A stretch of 64,000 nucleotides of DNA from Lacinutrix sp. MedPE-SW (GCF_001874145.1 NZ_MPCX01000002.1:124001-188000), one strand, 5' to 3'. Shown: positions 26,259-35,200, counted from the stretch's first letter. The notes: generated by a model not told the origin, from the letters alone. Numbers and translations: made by a program.

Positions 26259-27179
26259 ATGATAACAAGTATTTTTAGTAAATCTAAGCCAATTAATTTT
26301 TTAATTGTTTTTTTAATTTCTGCATTAGCATTATTTATTGCTATTAATAAGTATGCTAAAGATGAGATACATTTAAATAATTATAGCGTGTTAGCTATTG
26401 CTCTTGTCTGTGTTTTTTTATCTGCGTTATTAATAGATTTTATTGTTGCAAAAAACACACTATCTAAAAAACAAAACTTAGAACCTTTATTGTTTTGTTT
26501 ATTTTTATTAGCTGTGCCTCAGGTGTTTTTAAGTTATAAGGTTGTGCTTTCTAATTTTATAATTCTTTTAGCATTAAGAAGAATTTTAAGTTTAAGGTCT
26601 CAAAAAAATATTGAAAAAAAGGTTTTTGACACTTCAGTTTTAATAGCTTTAGCAAGTATCTTTCATTTTTGGGCTATACTTTTTTTACCATTAATTTATA
26701 TCGCTATGTTATTATACTCGATAACTAATTTAAAAAAATGGGCAATTCCATTAATTGCTGTGTTTTCGGTAATAGTTCTAGCGATTACTTATTCTCTATT
26801 AGTAAATAATAATTTCTTTTCGGCACTACATATTAATCCGGCCATTAGTTTAAATTTAAACGCTTACAACTCAACACAATTTATTGTTGTAATAACAATG
26901 CTTTTATCCTTTGGTATATGGTCTTCGTTATTCTTTTTAAATGCAATTAAAAAAAAGAAAAAAACCTTTCGTCCATCGTATAAAATTGTATTTTTTAGTT
27001 GTTTAATTTCACTAATTATTGCCGTAATAACACCAATTAAAACGGGTGGTGAATTTTTGTTTTTATTCGCACCGTTAAGTATAATTATTTCAAATTATAT
27101 AGAAATAATAGAAGAAAAATGGTTTAAAGAACTCTTTTTTATATTATTAGTTGCTATTCCAATATTTTTATTGTTGTAG
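26259..27179 (+). CDS. Polytopic membrane protein (DUF6427-like)
   Basis: A 306-residue protein with about nine hydrophobic segments and a short basic loop (RRILSLRSQKNIEKK near residue 110). It matches the size and position of the flavobacterial DUF6427 family between purD and upp. No enzyme motif is visible. The last 12 nt overlap the end of upp on the opposite strand. Function unknown. Confidence 0.65.
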   Translation: MITSIFSKSKPINFLIVFLISALALFIAINKYAKDEIHLNNYSVLAIALVCVFLSALLIDFIVAKNTLSKKQNLEPLLFCLFLLAVPQVFLSYKVVLSNFIILLALRRILSLRSQKNIEKKVFDTSVLIALASIFHFWAILFLPLIYIAMLLYSITNLKKWAIPLIAVFSVIVLAITYSLLVNNNFFSALHINPAISLNLNAYNSTQFIVVITMLLSFGIWSSLFFLNAIKKKKKTFRPSYKIVFFSCLISLIIAVITPIKTGGEFLFLFAPLSIIISNYIEIIEEKWFKELFFILLVAIPIFLLL

Positions 27180-27827
27180 TTTTTGGCCAAAAGCTAAATC
27201 TCCTGCATCACCTAAACCAGGTACTATATAACCTTTATTATTTAACTTTTCATCTACAGCAGCAATCCATAAATGGGTATTGTCTGGAAAATGTTTGTTA
27301 GCAAAATCAATACCTTCTTGGGCACCAATAACAGCAGCTAGATGTATTTCTTTTGGTGTACCAAAAGGTTTTAAAGCTTCAAAAGTTGCAAGTAGTGATT
27401 GTCCAGTAGCAATCATTGGGTCTGCTAAAATAAGTGTCTTACCCTCAAGATCTGGACAAGCCAAATATTCTACAATAATTTCAAAACTTTCTGGGTTTTG
27501 TAAATGATGGCGGTAAGCAGAAATAAACGCATTTTCTGCAGTATCAAAATAATTTAGTAAACCATTGTGTAAAGGCACTCCAGCTCTTAAAATAGAACAC
27601 AAAACAACTTCATTGTTATAAACTTCAACATTAGTTTTTGCCAAAGGCGTTTCTATTGTTTTGCTAGTGTAAGTAAGAGATTTACTCATTTCATAACCTA
27701 AAATTTCACCAATACGCTCAATATTTCTTCTAAAGCGCATACTGTCTTTTTGGATATTTACATCTCGAATCTCAGCAATAAATATGTTTAAAATAGAGTT
27801 TTCCTTCGTTAAATTATGTATCTGCAT
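27168..27827 (-). CDS. upp: Uracil phosphoribosyltransferase
   Basis: A 219-residue enzyme. The PRPP-binding motif is present as TLILADPMIATGQSLLATFE, and the uracil-binding end as GYIVPGLGDAGDLAFGQKL. SILRAGVPLHNGLLNYFD also fits. It converts uracil and PRPP to UMP in pyrimidine salvage. It is transcribed away from the DUF4254 gene across a 75-nt gap and overlaps the DUF6427-like gene tail to tail. Confidence 0.95.
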   Translation of the reverse strand: MQIHNLTKENSILNIFIAEIRDVNIQKDSMRFRRNIERIGEILGYEMSKSLTYTSKTIETPLAKTNVEVYNNEVVLCSILRAGVPLHNGLLNYFDTAENAFISAYRHHLQNPESFEIIVEYLACPDLEGKTLILADPMIATGQSLLATFEALKPFGTPKEIHLAAVIGAQEGIDFANKHFPDNTHLWIAAVDEKLNNKGYIVPGLGDAGDLAFGQKLQQ

Positions 27828-27874
27828 TGTGTTTAAACTATATAATGTAAATGGTAAAGTTAAATATTTATACG

Positions 27875-27882
27875 TAGTTTTG
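27875..27882 (+). promoter_or_regulatory. Probable promoter -7 element of the DUF4254 gene
   Basis: TAGTTTTG matches the flavobacterial TAnnTTTG -7 consensus and lies 20 nt before the ATG at 27903, in the divergent gap between upp and this gene. Confidence 0.5.
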
Positions 27883-27902
27883 CCTAAATTAAAATAAACC
27901 TT

Positions 27903-28511
27903 ATGTTTTCAAGTAAAGCTAATGCGATTTTTCAAGAAGTAATTGAAAAATATCACGAAATAAATACAGTAGATCAACCATTTGTAAATAAGTATGATGA
28001 AAAATCTAACTTATTAGAACACCTTTTATATAGAAAATGCTGGATTGATACTGTACAATGGCATTATGAAGATATTATACGTGACCCAAAAATAGATCCT
28101 GTTGCAGCATTAAAATTAAAGCGCCAAATAGATGCTTCTAACCAAGATAGAACAGATATGGTTGAGTATATTGATAGCTATTTTTTAGAAAAATATAAAG
28201 ACGTTACTCCAAAAAGTGATGCCACTATTAATACCGAAAGTCCTGCTTGGGGAGTTGACAGATTATCTATTTTAGCCTTAAAAGTCTACCATATGGAAGA
28301 AGAAGCAACTCGTGAAGATGCTACAGATGCCCATAAAAGTGCTTGCCAAGCCAAATTAAATATTTTACTTGAGCAACGTGTAGACTTATCTACAGCTATC
28401 GATACTTTACTAAACGATATTAGTAATGGCGATAAATACATGAAAGTGTATAAGCAAATGAAAATGTATAATGACGATGAGCTTAATCCTGTATTAAGAG
28501 GGCAAAAATAA
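27903..28511 (+). CDS. DUF4254 family protein
   Basis: A 202-residue soluble protein rich in charged helices. Recognisable stretches are LLEHLLYRKCWIDTVQWHYE, ALKLKRQIDASNQDRTD and WGVDRLSILALKVYHMEEE, which I recall as the DUF4254 family. Members often sit beside a GT9 gene, as here (40 nt downstream), so a link to lipopolysaccharide synthesis is possible. Its molecular function is not known to me. Confidence 0.75.
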   Translation: MFSSKANAIFQEVIEKYHEINTVDQPFVNKYDEKSNLLEHLLYRKCWIDTVQWHYEDIIRDPKIDPVAALKLKRQIDASNQDRTDMVEYIDSYFLEKYKDVTPKSDATINTESPAWGVDRLSILALKVYHMEEEATREDATDAHKSACQAKLNILLEQRVDLSTAIDTLLNDISNGDKYMKVYKQMKMYNDDELNPVLRGQK

Positions 28512-28550
28512 TTTGCTTTTAGCAGCTTGATTAGTTCGTAATTTTTTTAA

Positions 28551-29570
28551 ATGCCAAAACCTAAGCATATTCTGGTTATTAGACTCTCTGCAATGGGAGA
28601 TGTAGCCATGTCTGTACCTGTATTACGTGCTTTTAGTAAACAATATCCAGACATAAAACTTACCGTTTTAACACGTGCGTTTTTTAAACCTTTTTTTAGA
28701 GATTTAAAAAACGTATCTGTTTTTGAGGCAGATTTAAAAGGAAGACATAAAGGTGTATTAGGACTTTATAAACTTTCAAAAGAATTAAAAGTTACTGGTG
28801 TAGTTCAAGTTGCAGATTTACACAATGTACTTAGAACACATATTTTAAAGATCTTTTTCTTCGGAAAAACATTTAAACAAATAGATAAGGGCCGAAACGA
28901 TAAAAAAGCATTGGTAGAAGGTAAAGTTTTTAAGCAGTTAAAAACAACTCACGAACGCTATGCAGATGTATTTAGAGGTTTGGGTTATTCATTATCATTA
29001 GAAAATCCAGACTTTCCAAAGCAATCTACATTATCTGAATATATTCAAGAAATTATTGGTTCAGATAATAAAAATTGGATTGGTATTGCGCCATTTGCTC
29101 AATATGAATCTAAAATGTATCCTTTAGATTTAATGGAATGTGTTATTGCTTCATTGTCTAAAAAACACAAAATAATCTTGTTTGGTGGTGGCAAAAAAGA
29201 AATTAAAGTTCTTAATGGGTTTCAAAATAAGTACAGTAATGTAGTTAACCTTGCAGGAAAGTTAAACCTTAGTCAAGAACTAGATGTTATTTCTAATCTT
29301 GATGTTATGTTGGCAATGGATTCTGGTAATGCTCATATAGCTGCAATGCTAGGTATAAAGGTAATTACAGTATGGAATGTTACACATCCTTATGCTGGTT
29401 TTATGCCATATAATCAACCCAAAGAGTATGCTATAACTGCAAATAGAGAACAATTTCCATTAATACCAACTTCTATTTATGGCAACAAGTATCCAGAAAA
29501 GTATAAGGACGCAGCAAGGACAATTGCTCCAGAAACTATAATAAATACTTTAGAAAGTATATTAAAATAA
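28551..29570 (+). CDS. Glycosyltransferase family 9 (heptosyltransferase-like)
   Basis: A 339-residue GT-B enzyme. The N-terminus KHILVIRLSAMGDVAMSVPV is the ADP-heptose:LPS heptosyltransferase signature. The C-terminal part has WIGIAPFAQYESKMYPLDLM, HKIILFGGGKKEIKVL and the conserved LDVMLAMDSGNAHIAAMLG with VITVWNVTHPYAGF. It would add a sugar, perhaps heptose, to the inner lipopolysaccharide core. The stop codon is the last base of a strong stem-loop (29570-29596). Confidence 0.87.
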   Translation: MPKPKHILVIRLSAMGDVAMSVPVLRAFSKQYPDIKLTVLTRAFFKPFFRDLKNVSVFEADLKGRHKGVLGLYKLSKELKVTGVVQVADLHNVLRTHILKIFFFGKTFKQIDKGRNDKKALVEGKVFKQLKTTHERYADVFRGLGYSLSLENPDFPKQSTLSEYIQEIIGSDNKNWIGIAPFAQYESKMYPLDLMECVIASLSKKHKIILFGGGKKEIKVLNGFQNKYSNVVNLAGKLNLSQELDVISNLDVMLAMDSGNAHIAAMLGIKVITVWNVTHPYAGFMPYNQPKEYAITANREQFPLIPTSIYGNKYPEKYKDAARTIAPETIINTLESILK

Positions 29571-29596
29571 AATGCCTCATTAAAAAATGAGGCATT
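29570..29596. terminator. Bidirectional stem-loop terminator
   Basis: Perfect 12-bp stem with arms AAATGCCTCATT and AATGAGGCATTT and a 3-nt loop. It lies directly after the GT9 stop codon and downstream of the minus-strand PaaE-like gene. The A-rich sequence before the left arm would give a U-rich tail on the minus strand; on the + strand the tail is short. Confidence 0.75.
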
Positions 29597-29780
29597 TGCT
29601 TGTTACAACAATTATCGTTATCCCTTAAACTAACAAAATCTTTATGTTATAAACTATACTCAAATATAGCTTTGGGTAGTGTTTTTTATATTTTTAAAAA
29701 CTTGAAAACAAATTCCATTCGTTTAACGGTAATTTTTTTCGCTAAAAAGCAGGTTTTGTTACAATTTGATTAAATCTGTA

Positions 29781-30833
29781 TTAAACGTCATCATAATCAA
29801 CAACAATCTTAGAACTTGTAGGCTGCGCTTGGCATGTTAATATTAAGCCTTCAGCAACTTCATTGTCTGTTAAAATATTGTTTTGTCTCATAGTTGCTGT
29901 TCCTTCTGTAACTCTAGCAATACAACTACTACAAATACCACCTTGACAAGAGTATGGCGCATCTAAGTCTTTTTCTAGAGCAGCTTCTAAAATGGTTTGC
30001 TTTTGTGACATAACAAAAGATTCTTCTTCATCGTCAACTAAAACTGTAATATTAGTTTCACCAGTATTTATTGTGCTAATTACTGGTTCTGGAGTAGAAA
30101 CTTTAAAAAGTTCAAAGAATATCGAATCTTCGGTAATATTATTTTCAGCTAAAACATCTTTTACTGTGTGTATCATTGCTTCTGGACCACAAAGGTAAAA
30201 AGCATCAATAACAGTGTGTTTATATTTATTTTTTACTATAAGGTTTACAGTGCTTTTTTCAATGCGTCCAAATAAAGCATCTGGTTCTTGAGATTGGCTA
30301 AAAACAAATTGTACATCAAAACGTGCTTTATATTCATGGTGTAGTTTTAATAACTCGTCTAAAAACATGGTGTCATTAGTCGTTTTATTACCGTAAACTA
30401 ATACAAAAGTACTGTTTGGTTCTTCTTCTAAAACCGTTTTAGCTATACTTAAAACAGGAGTTATACCACTACCAGCTGCAAAAGCTGCAATAGTTCTGGT
30501 TTTAGTGGCATCTGGATTAAAAATAAAACGGCCTTGAGGTTCTGCAACCTCTAGTGTGTCTCCAATTTTTAAATCGTTATTTGCAAATTTTGAAAATGTA
30601 CCGTTTTCAACCGCTTTAACAGCAACAGTTATTTCGCCACTTTTTGGAGACGAACATAAAGAGTAATCTCTTCGTACTTCGGTACTATTTATTTTCGCCT
30701 TCAATGTTATGTACTGTCCAGCAATAAAATTAAATTGATGTTTTAAATTCTCTGGTATAGAAAAAGTTAAACTAACAGCATCTTTAGTTAGCTGTTGTAT
30801 ATTTTTTATTGATAATTTATGAAATTGAGCCAT
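29781..30833 (-). CDS. PaaE/Hcr-like ferredoxin-NAD(P)H reductase with 2Fe-2S domain
   Basis: A 350-residue reductase with three parts. An N-terminal FAD-binding barrel has the RxYS-like motif VRRDYSLCSSP. The NAD(P)-binding fold contains AAFAAGSGITPVLSIAKTVL and YLCGPEAMIHTV. The C-terminal plant-type ferredoxin domain has the iron-sulfur ligands in CQGGICSSC plus a later TCQAQP. It would pass electrons from NAD(P)H to an oxygenase or other acceptor. PaaE (phenylacetyl-CoA epoxidase reductase) is the closest known type, but no paaABCD genes lie nearby, so the partner is unknown. Confidence 0.83.
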   Translation of the reverse strand: MAQFHKLSIKNIQQLTKDAVSLTFSIPENLKHQFNFIAGQYITLKAKINSTEVRRDYSLCSSPKSGEITVAVKAVENGTFSKFANNDLKIGDTLEVAEPQGRFIFNPDATKTRTIAAFAAGSGITPVLSIAKTVLEEEPNSTFVLVYGNKTTNDTMFLDELLKLHHEYKARFDVQFVFSQSQEPDALFGRIEKSTVNLIVKNKYKHTVIDAFYLCGPEAMIHTVKDVLAENNITEDSIFFELFKVSTPEPVISTINTGETNITVLVDDEEESFVMSQKQTILEAALEKDLDAPYSCQGGICSSCIARVTEGTATMRQNNILTDNEVAEGLILTCQAQPTSSKIVVDYDDV

Positions 30834-30897
30834 CGCTTATTTTTTTTGTAAAAATAGTGAAGCTAAAAGAGTTTATAAATCAATTAAGGAAAAAATA

Positions 30898-30933
30898 ATA
30901 CATAAGCATTTTATGCATAAGAAATTTATGTAT
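30898..30933. promoter_or_regulatory. Concentric palindrome, likely PadR operator
   Basis: Outer arms ATACATAA (30898-30905) and TTATGTAT (30926-30933) are exact inverted repeats. Their centre coincides with the perfect 10-bp palindrome TTATGCATAA at 30911-30920. The right outer arm runs into the TATATTTG element at 30931-30938 just upstream of padR. Autoregulation by the PadR-like protein is inferred. Confidence 0.6.
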
Positions 30934-30938
30934 ATTTG
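30931..30938 (+). promoter_or_regulatory. Probable padR promoter -7 element
   Basis: TATATTTG matches TAnnTTTG and ends 4 nt before the chosen padR ATG at 30943. This implies a very short leader and makes the upstream ATG at 30913 unlikely to be transcribed. Confidence 0.5.
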
Positions 30939-30942
30939 TTTT

Positions 30943-31275
30943 ATGAGTAATTCTAAATTATATAAAGGTAGTTTAACTACAATTATTTTAAAGCTTTTAA
31001 ACGAAAATGATAAAATGTATGGTTATGAGATTACCCAAAAGGTAAAAGCGTTAACTAAAGGCCAACTTAAAATTACAGAAGGCGCATTGTATCCTGCTTT
31101 GCATAAATTAGAAGCAGAAGGTTTACTAAGTGTTGAGGTAAAAAAAGTAGATAACCGTTTACGTAAATACTACAAAATAACAGAAAACGGAGAAAAGGAA
31201 ACTACCAACAAATTAGATGAATTAGCAGAGTATATAAAAACAATGCAAGCTTTGGTGAACCCAAAATTAGCCTAA
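30943..31275 (+). CDS. PadR-family transcriptional regulator
   Basis: A 110-residue winged-helix protein from the ATG at 30943. The longer frame from 30913 lies across the promoter and operator and is rejected. The PadR core is clear: LKLLNENDKMYGYEITQKVK, then KITEGALYPALHKLEAEGLL and RKYYKITENGEKE. PadR repressors typically control adjacent transport genes. Here the stop is 4 nt before a membrane protein gene, followed by a permease and an ABC ATPase, so it is probably the local repressor, released by a drug-like or envelope signal. Confidence 0.88.
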   Translation: MSNSKLYKGSLTTIILKLLNENDKMYGYEITQKVKALTKGQLKITEGALYPALHKLEAEGLLSVEVKKVDNRLRKYYKITENGEKETTNKLDELAEYIKTMQALVNPKLA

Positions 31276-31279
31276 TTAC

Positions 31280-31972
31280 ATGCAAAAAATAAATAATGAA
31301 CAAATTGAAGAATTGTATGCTTTTACAAGAAATCACTTTGTAGAGTATTACGATTTACAAACCGAATTAGTAGACCATTTGGCTAACGATATTGAAGCTA
31401 TGTGGGAAAAACAACCAGAACTTAATTTTGAAGACGCCAAAAATGCAGCTTTTAAAAAATTTGGAGTGTTTGGTTTTTTAGAGCCTATAGAGCAAAAACA
31501 AAAAGCTATGGGTAGACGTTATAGAGGTTTTTTATGGAACGAGTTTAAAGCCTGGTTTACCTTACCAAAAGTGGTATTTACACTCTTAATTTTTGTGATT
31601 TTTTACGCAGCATTTTCTTCTGTTTATGTAAAGTATTTTTCTATTACTTTTTATTTAGGTATAGCTATTTGGAGTATATACAGAACCATACAGTTAAATA
31701 GAATTTTTAGACGCAGAAAAGAAAAGTCTAATAAAAAATGGATGATGGAAGAGATGATATTTAAACAAGCAGGAGGAACACTTTTAGTTTTTATGTCTCA
31801 AATACATACATTTTATAACCTATCAGAAAGTTTTACTCTTAATGCATATACCGTTGCTGGTTTAGCCACAGTATTTACTATTCTATTTTTGGTAAGCTAT
31901 ATAAGTTTTCAGTTACTACCAGAAAAGGCCGAAGAACTTTTAAATAAAACGTATCCAGAATATGCTTTGTAA
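31280..31972 (+). CDS. PadR-associated membrane protein (HAAS/DUF1700-like)
   Basis: A 230-residue protein. Residues 1-75 are soluble and helical (YYDLQTELVDHLANDIEAMW, EDAKNAAFKKFG), like the HAAS/DUF1700 domains commonly paired with PadR regulators. About four membrane segments follow. It starts 4 nt after padR. It may sense or transmit an envelope signal to the regulator or the exporter; this is inferred from context only. Confidence 0.65.
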   Translation: MQKINNEQIEELYAFTRNHFVEYYDLQTELVDHLANDIEAMWEKQPELNFEDAKNAAFKKFGVFGFLEPIEQKQKAMGRRYRGFLWNEFKAWFTLPKVVFTLLIFVIFYAAFSSVYVKYFSITFYLGIAIWSIYRTIQLNRIFRRRKEKSNKKWMMEEMIFKQAGGTLLVFMSQIHTFYNLSESFTLNAYTVAGLATVFTILFLVSYISFQLLPEKAEELLNKTYPEYAL

Positions 31973-32019
31973 CAAAAAGGCATTTAAACATACTTATAGG
32001 CTAAACTAAACCAAAAACT

Positions 32020-33498
32020 ATGTTTAAAAAATTTATTAGTCTGGAGTGGAAACAGTTTTTTCGCTCTGCAAATTTTGGAAAAAGTATAGGCATTAAAATA
32101 TTTATGGGCTTCCTAGCCTTATATTTTATTGTTGTTTTTCTAGTTATGGGCTTTGCTTTGTATCCAGGACTTAAAGAACTCTATCCAGATGGCGATCCAT
32201 TTATAATAGTAAATAGTTTTATTTTCTTTTGGGTTTTGGCCGATTTAATGATTAGATTTTTCTTTCAAAAATTACCGGTAATGAGTGTAAAACCATTGTT
32301 AACCTTACCAATAAACCGCAGTAAAATTGTAAATTATGTTTTAGGAAAATCGGTAATTTCATTTATGAATTTCCTGCCGTTTTTTGCTATAATTCCTTTT
32401 AGTATTGTTCTTTTATTTAATGATTATAATTCTGGAGTTGTAGTAACATGGGTGTTAATAATGCTATTAATAATACTCATTAATAATTTTTTTAATTTTA
32501 TTATTGAAAGTTATTCGTCTGAAACCGAACTTTCCTTTCTGCCAATAATTGTTTTAGTTGGTGGTTTATATGCTTTAAATTTTTTCGAAATTATAAATAT
32601 AGCCGATGCTCTAGGAAATGGCATTTTAGTAATAACCGAAAACCCAATTTTTTTACTTGTACTAATACTTGTTTTAATAGGCTTATATTTTTTTAATTTT
32701 AAAATTCTTAGAAAAAAATTATTTCTAGACGCTTCGTTAAAAACAAATATTAAGGAAGTAAAAACGTCTAATATGGGATGGACAAAACGCTTTGGAGACA
32801 TTGCACCATTCATGCAATTAGATATTAAATTAATTTTGAGAAACAAACGTTCAAAATCATCGGTATGGATGTTAGTTATGGGACTTTTATATGGTTTATT
32901 TTTCTATCCGCAACCAATATATCAAGACATGCCAGTGGTTTTTGGTTTCGTGGGAATATTTGTAACAGGAATCTTTTTAATAAATTTTGGTCAATTTATC
33001 CCAGCTTGGGACAGTAGCTATTATAAAATGCTAATGAGCCAAAATTTAAAGTACGAGCAATATTTAAAATCTAAATACACTTTAATGGTTATGAGTGTTT
33101 TTATAATGTTTGTATTAAGTATTCCTTATGTATATTTTGGATGGAAAATTTTAGCAGCACATTTTGCAGCAGCCATTTATAATGTAGGTGTAAATTCTTA
33201 TGTAATTTTAATAGGAGGCTCTTACAACCGTAAAAAAATTAATTTAAATGAGCGCGCAGCATTTAATTTTCAAGGTACAGGCGCAGTACAATGGCTAATT
33301 GGTATTCCATTAATGTTATTTCCTGTAGCTATATTTTCAATATTTTATTTCACTATAAATTTCGAAACAGGTTTAATTGCTTTAGCAGGATTAGGATTAA
33401 CAGGTATAATATTTCATCAAAAACTAATGAAATTTATTACCAAAAAATATCTAGCCTCTAAATACGAAATGATAAGCGCTTTCGATCAAGAAAACTAA
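32020..33498 (+). CDS. ABC exporter permease-like membrane protein (DUF5687-like)
   Basis: A 492-residue protein with about twelve hydrophobic segments. Two soluble regions interrupt them (NIKEVKTSNMGWTKRFGDIA near 245 and YKMLMSQNLKYEQYLKSKYT near 340). The pattern of a large Bacteroidota permease followed 24 nt later by an ABC ATPase gene fits DUF5687, as I recall it. It would form the membrane half of an exporter under PadR control. The substrate is unknown. Confidence 0.72.
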   Translation: MFKKFISLEWKQFFRSANFGKSIGIKIFMGFLALYFIVVFLVMGFALYPGLKELYPDGDPFIIVNSFIFFWVLADLMIRFFFQKLPVMSVKPLLTLPINRSKIVNYVLGKSVISFMNFLPFFAIIPFSIVLLFNDYNSGVVVTWVLIMLLIILINNFFNFIIESYSSETELSFLPIIVLVGGLYALNFFEIINIADALGNGILVITENPIFLLVLILVLIGLYFFNFKILRKKLFLDASLKTNIKEVKTSNMGWTKRFGDIAPFMQLDIKLILRNKRSKSSVWMLVMGLLYGLFFYPQPIYQDMPVVFGFVGIFVTGIFLINFGQFIPAWDSSYYKMLMSQNLKYEQYLKSKYTLMVMSVFIMFVLSIPYVYFGWKILAAHFAAAIYNVGVNSYVILIGGSYNRKKINLNERAAFNFQGTGAVQWLIGIPLMLFPVAIFSIFYFTINFETGLIALAGLGLTGIIFHQKLMKFITKKYLASKYEMISAFDQEN

Positions 33499-33522
33499 CC
33501 AACACCACTAAAATTAAAGATT

Positions 33523-34230
33523 ATGATAACGACATCAAACCTTTCAAAAACATATAATAACAATACCGTTTTAAAAATTGATAATTTAGAAATACCTAAA
33601 GGACAAAGTTTTGGTCTTGTAGGAAATAACGGAGCAGGAAAAACAACATATTTTAGTTTGCTACTAGATTTAATAAAACCTACTACAGGACATATTAAAA
33701 ATAACGATGTGTTAGTAAGTGAAAGTGAAGATTGGAAACCATTTACTTCTGCCTTTATAGACGAAAGTTTTTTAATAGGTTACCTAACTGCCGAAGAGTA
33801 TTTTTATTTCATAGGAGAACTTCGTGGTCAAAACAAACAAGATGTAGATAATTTGGTTGGTGAGTTTAAAGATTTCTTTCATGGCGAAATTCTTCAGCAA
33901 AAAAAATACCTTAGAGATTTAAGTAAAGGAAACCAAAAGAAAGCAGGAATTGTTGCAGCCTTAATAGGTAATCCAGAAGTTATAATTCTTGATGAACCTT
34001 TTGCAAACCTAGACCCAACAACACAAATTAGGTTAAAAGTTATAATTAAAGATTTAGCAGAAAAGCGAGGCGTTACCGTTTTAATTTCTAGTCATGATTT
34101 ATTACATGTAACAGATGTTTGTGAGCGTATTGTAGTGTTAGAAAAAGGAGAAGTAGTTAAAGATTTAGCAACAAGTGAAGCGACTTTAAAAGAACTTGAA
34201 GCGCATTTTACTGGTAGTGTTGAGGTTTAA
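33523..34230 (+). CDS. ABC transporter ATP-binding protein
   Basis: A 235-residue ATPase. The Walker A motif is GNNGAGKTTYF near residue 33, the signature LSKGNQKKAGIVAAL near 128, and Walker B VIILDEPFANLDP near 150. The H-loop is SSHDLLH. It pairs with the permease-like gene 24 nt upstream. Its last codons (VEV, then stop) lie inside the first copy of a 108-bp direct repeat, so the native 3' end of this gene may have been altered by that repeat. Confidence 0.92.
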   Translation: MITTSNLSKTYNNNTVLKIDNLEIPKGQSFGLVGNNGAGKTTYFSLLLDLIKPTTGHIKNNDVLVSESEDWKPFTSAFIDESFLIGYLTAEEYFYFIGELRGQNKQDVDNLVGEFKDFFHGEILQQKKYLRDLSKGNQKKAGIVAALIGNPEVIILDEPFANLDPTTQIRLKVIIKDLAEKRGVTVLISSHDLLHVTDVCERIVVLEKGEVVKDLATSEATLKELEAHFTGSVEV

Positions 34231-34326
34231 TTATTTTATTTACGGTTTTCCCGTAATAAATTTTTTCCCCAATAATACCTCTGGAGATTTTGTTACTTTT
34301 ATAAATCAATACACGCCATAAATATG
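34219..34326 (+). repeat. Direct repeat copy A, 108 bp
   Basis: Runs from the last codons of the ABC ATPase gene through its stop and an A/T-rich leader, ending exactly on the ATG at 34324. Copy B at 35093-35200 has the same length and differs at 5 of 108 positions by my alignment. A small inverted repeat (TACGG, CCGTA) lies just after the stop. Confidence 0.9.
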
Positions 34327-35104
34327 ATTTATAAATTCTTTATTAATAAAAGAGGTTGGTCACTATCCACAATGTGAAAATGCTTTATGGAATGGCCCAC
34401 GTTTTGACAATGACTCGTTCGCTTTTAATGGTAAGTTTGGACCTTTAAAAGGAAATCCTGCGCTTCCACAACCAACTCTTCATAAAAAAGCCAATTTAAC
34501 TGATTATTTGTCTGCTATGGATAATAATAGGTATTTAACAATATCTCCAAGTTTATATGTTTTTTTAAAACCTTTTTTAAATACACATCAAACATGGGAT
34601 ATAAAAGTTTCTAATGATGTTTATAAATTTGATAGAGGAAAAAGTGAGTATCTTTTTAAAGCGGGTGCAAAACAAAAATTACATGATTATAAAATTTTAC
34701 ACATATCTTATCCTAAAAGAAATTTTATAAACTTTGAAAAAAGTGTCTTTTTTACTGATATAAAAGATAATTATTTGAAAAACATGAATATGGAAGGAAT
34801 TTCTGAGTCTTACATAGAGAATCCAACTCATAAAAAAATAGAAATTACTTCTGATAATGACTATAGATCGCTGATTGAAAAAATGAAGCATATTAAGCCT
34901 AAATCAGTTGTCATCCCTAGAAAAATAGTTTGTAATTTAAATTATAATAAAGATGAGATATTTAGACTTATAACACCTATAAATAATATGTCTGGCTATT
35001 ATGTTTCCGCAGAATTAAAAAAGAAGATCGAAGAAATAGGGTTTACAGGCATGGAATTTAAATTATTAAAAAATTTAAATCCAAGCATCAAGGTTGAGGT
35101 GTAA
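34324..35104 (+). pseudogene. Immunity-protein-like gene broken by one extra base
   Basis: From the ATG that ends repeat A the frame runs only 17 codons. If one A is removed from the AAAA at 34348-34351, the frame becomes MIYKFFINKEVGHYPQ and continues without a stop to 35104, about 259 residues. The body contains NPALPQPTLH, SPSLYVFLKPF near the middle and the C-terminal pattern SGYYVSAELKKKIEEIGFTG. That ending resembles Imm11/Imm43-like immunity proteins of polymorphic toxin systems, a weak match. A sequencing error, a phase-variable run or a true pseudogene are all possible. Without the correction, only a remnant starting at TTG 34508 or ATG 34517 could be translated. Confidence 0.6.
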
Positions 35105-35200
35105 TTATTTTATTTGCGGTTTTCCCGTAATAATTTTTTTTCCAAATAATACCTCTGGAGATTTTGTTACTTTTATAAATCAATACACGCCATAAATATG
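35093..35200 (+). repeat. Direct repeat copy B, 108 bp
   Basis: Starts in the last codons of the broken immunity-like gene (again encoding VEV then stop) and ends exactly on the ATG at 35198 of the next gene. It lies 874 bp downstream of copy A. Both copies therefore cover stop codon, leader and start codon. Confidence 0.9.

Noticed and set aside
30913-30942. Upstream ATG of padR as the start
   Set aside because: It lies inside the palindrome and the promoter -7 element, so the transcript probably begins after it.
34324-34377. A 17-codon ORF behind repeat A as a leader peptide
   Set aside because: It reads into the broken gene in the wrong frame and has no feature of its own.
34508-35104. 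A 198-residue frame starting at TTG 34508 as an intact gene
   Set aside because: The frame is open further upstream to 34328 and continues the protein, and TTG here is inside a conserved-looking stretch. The repeat's ATG plus a one-base correction explains it better.
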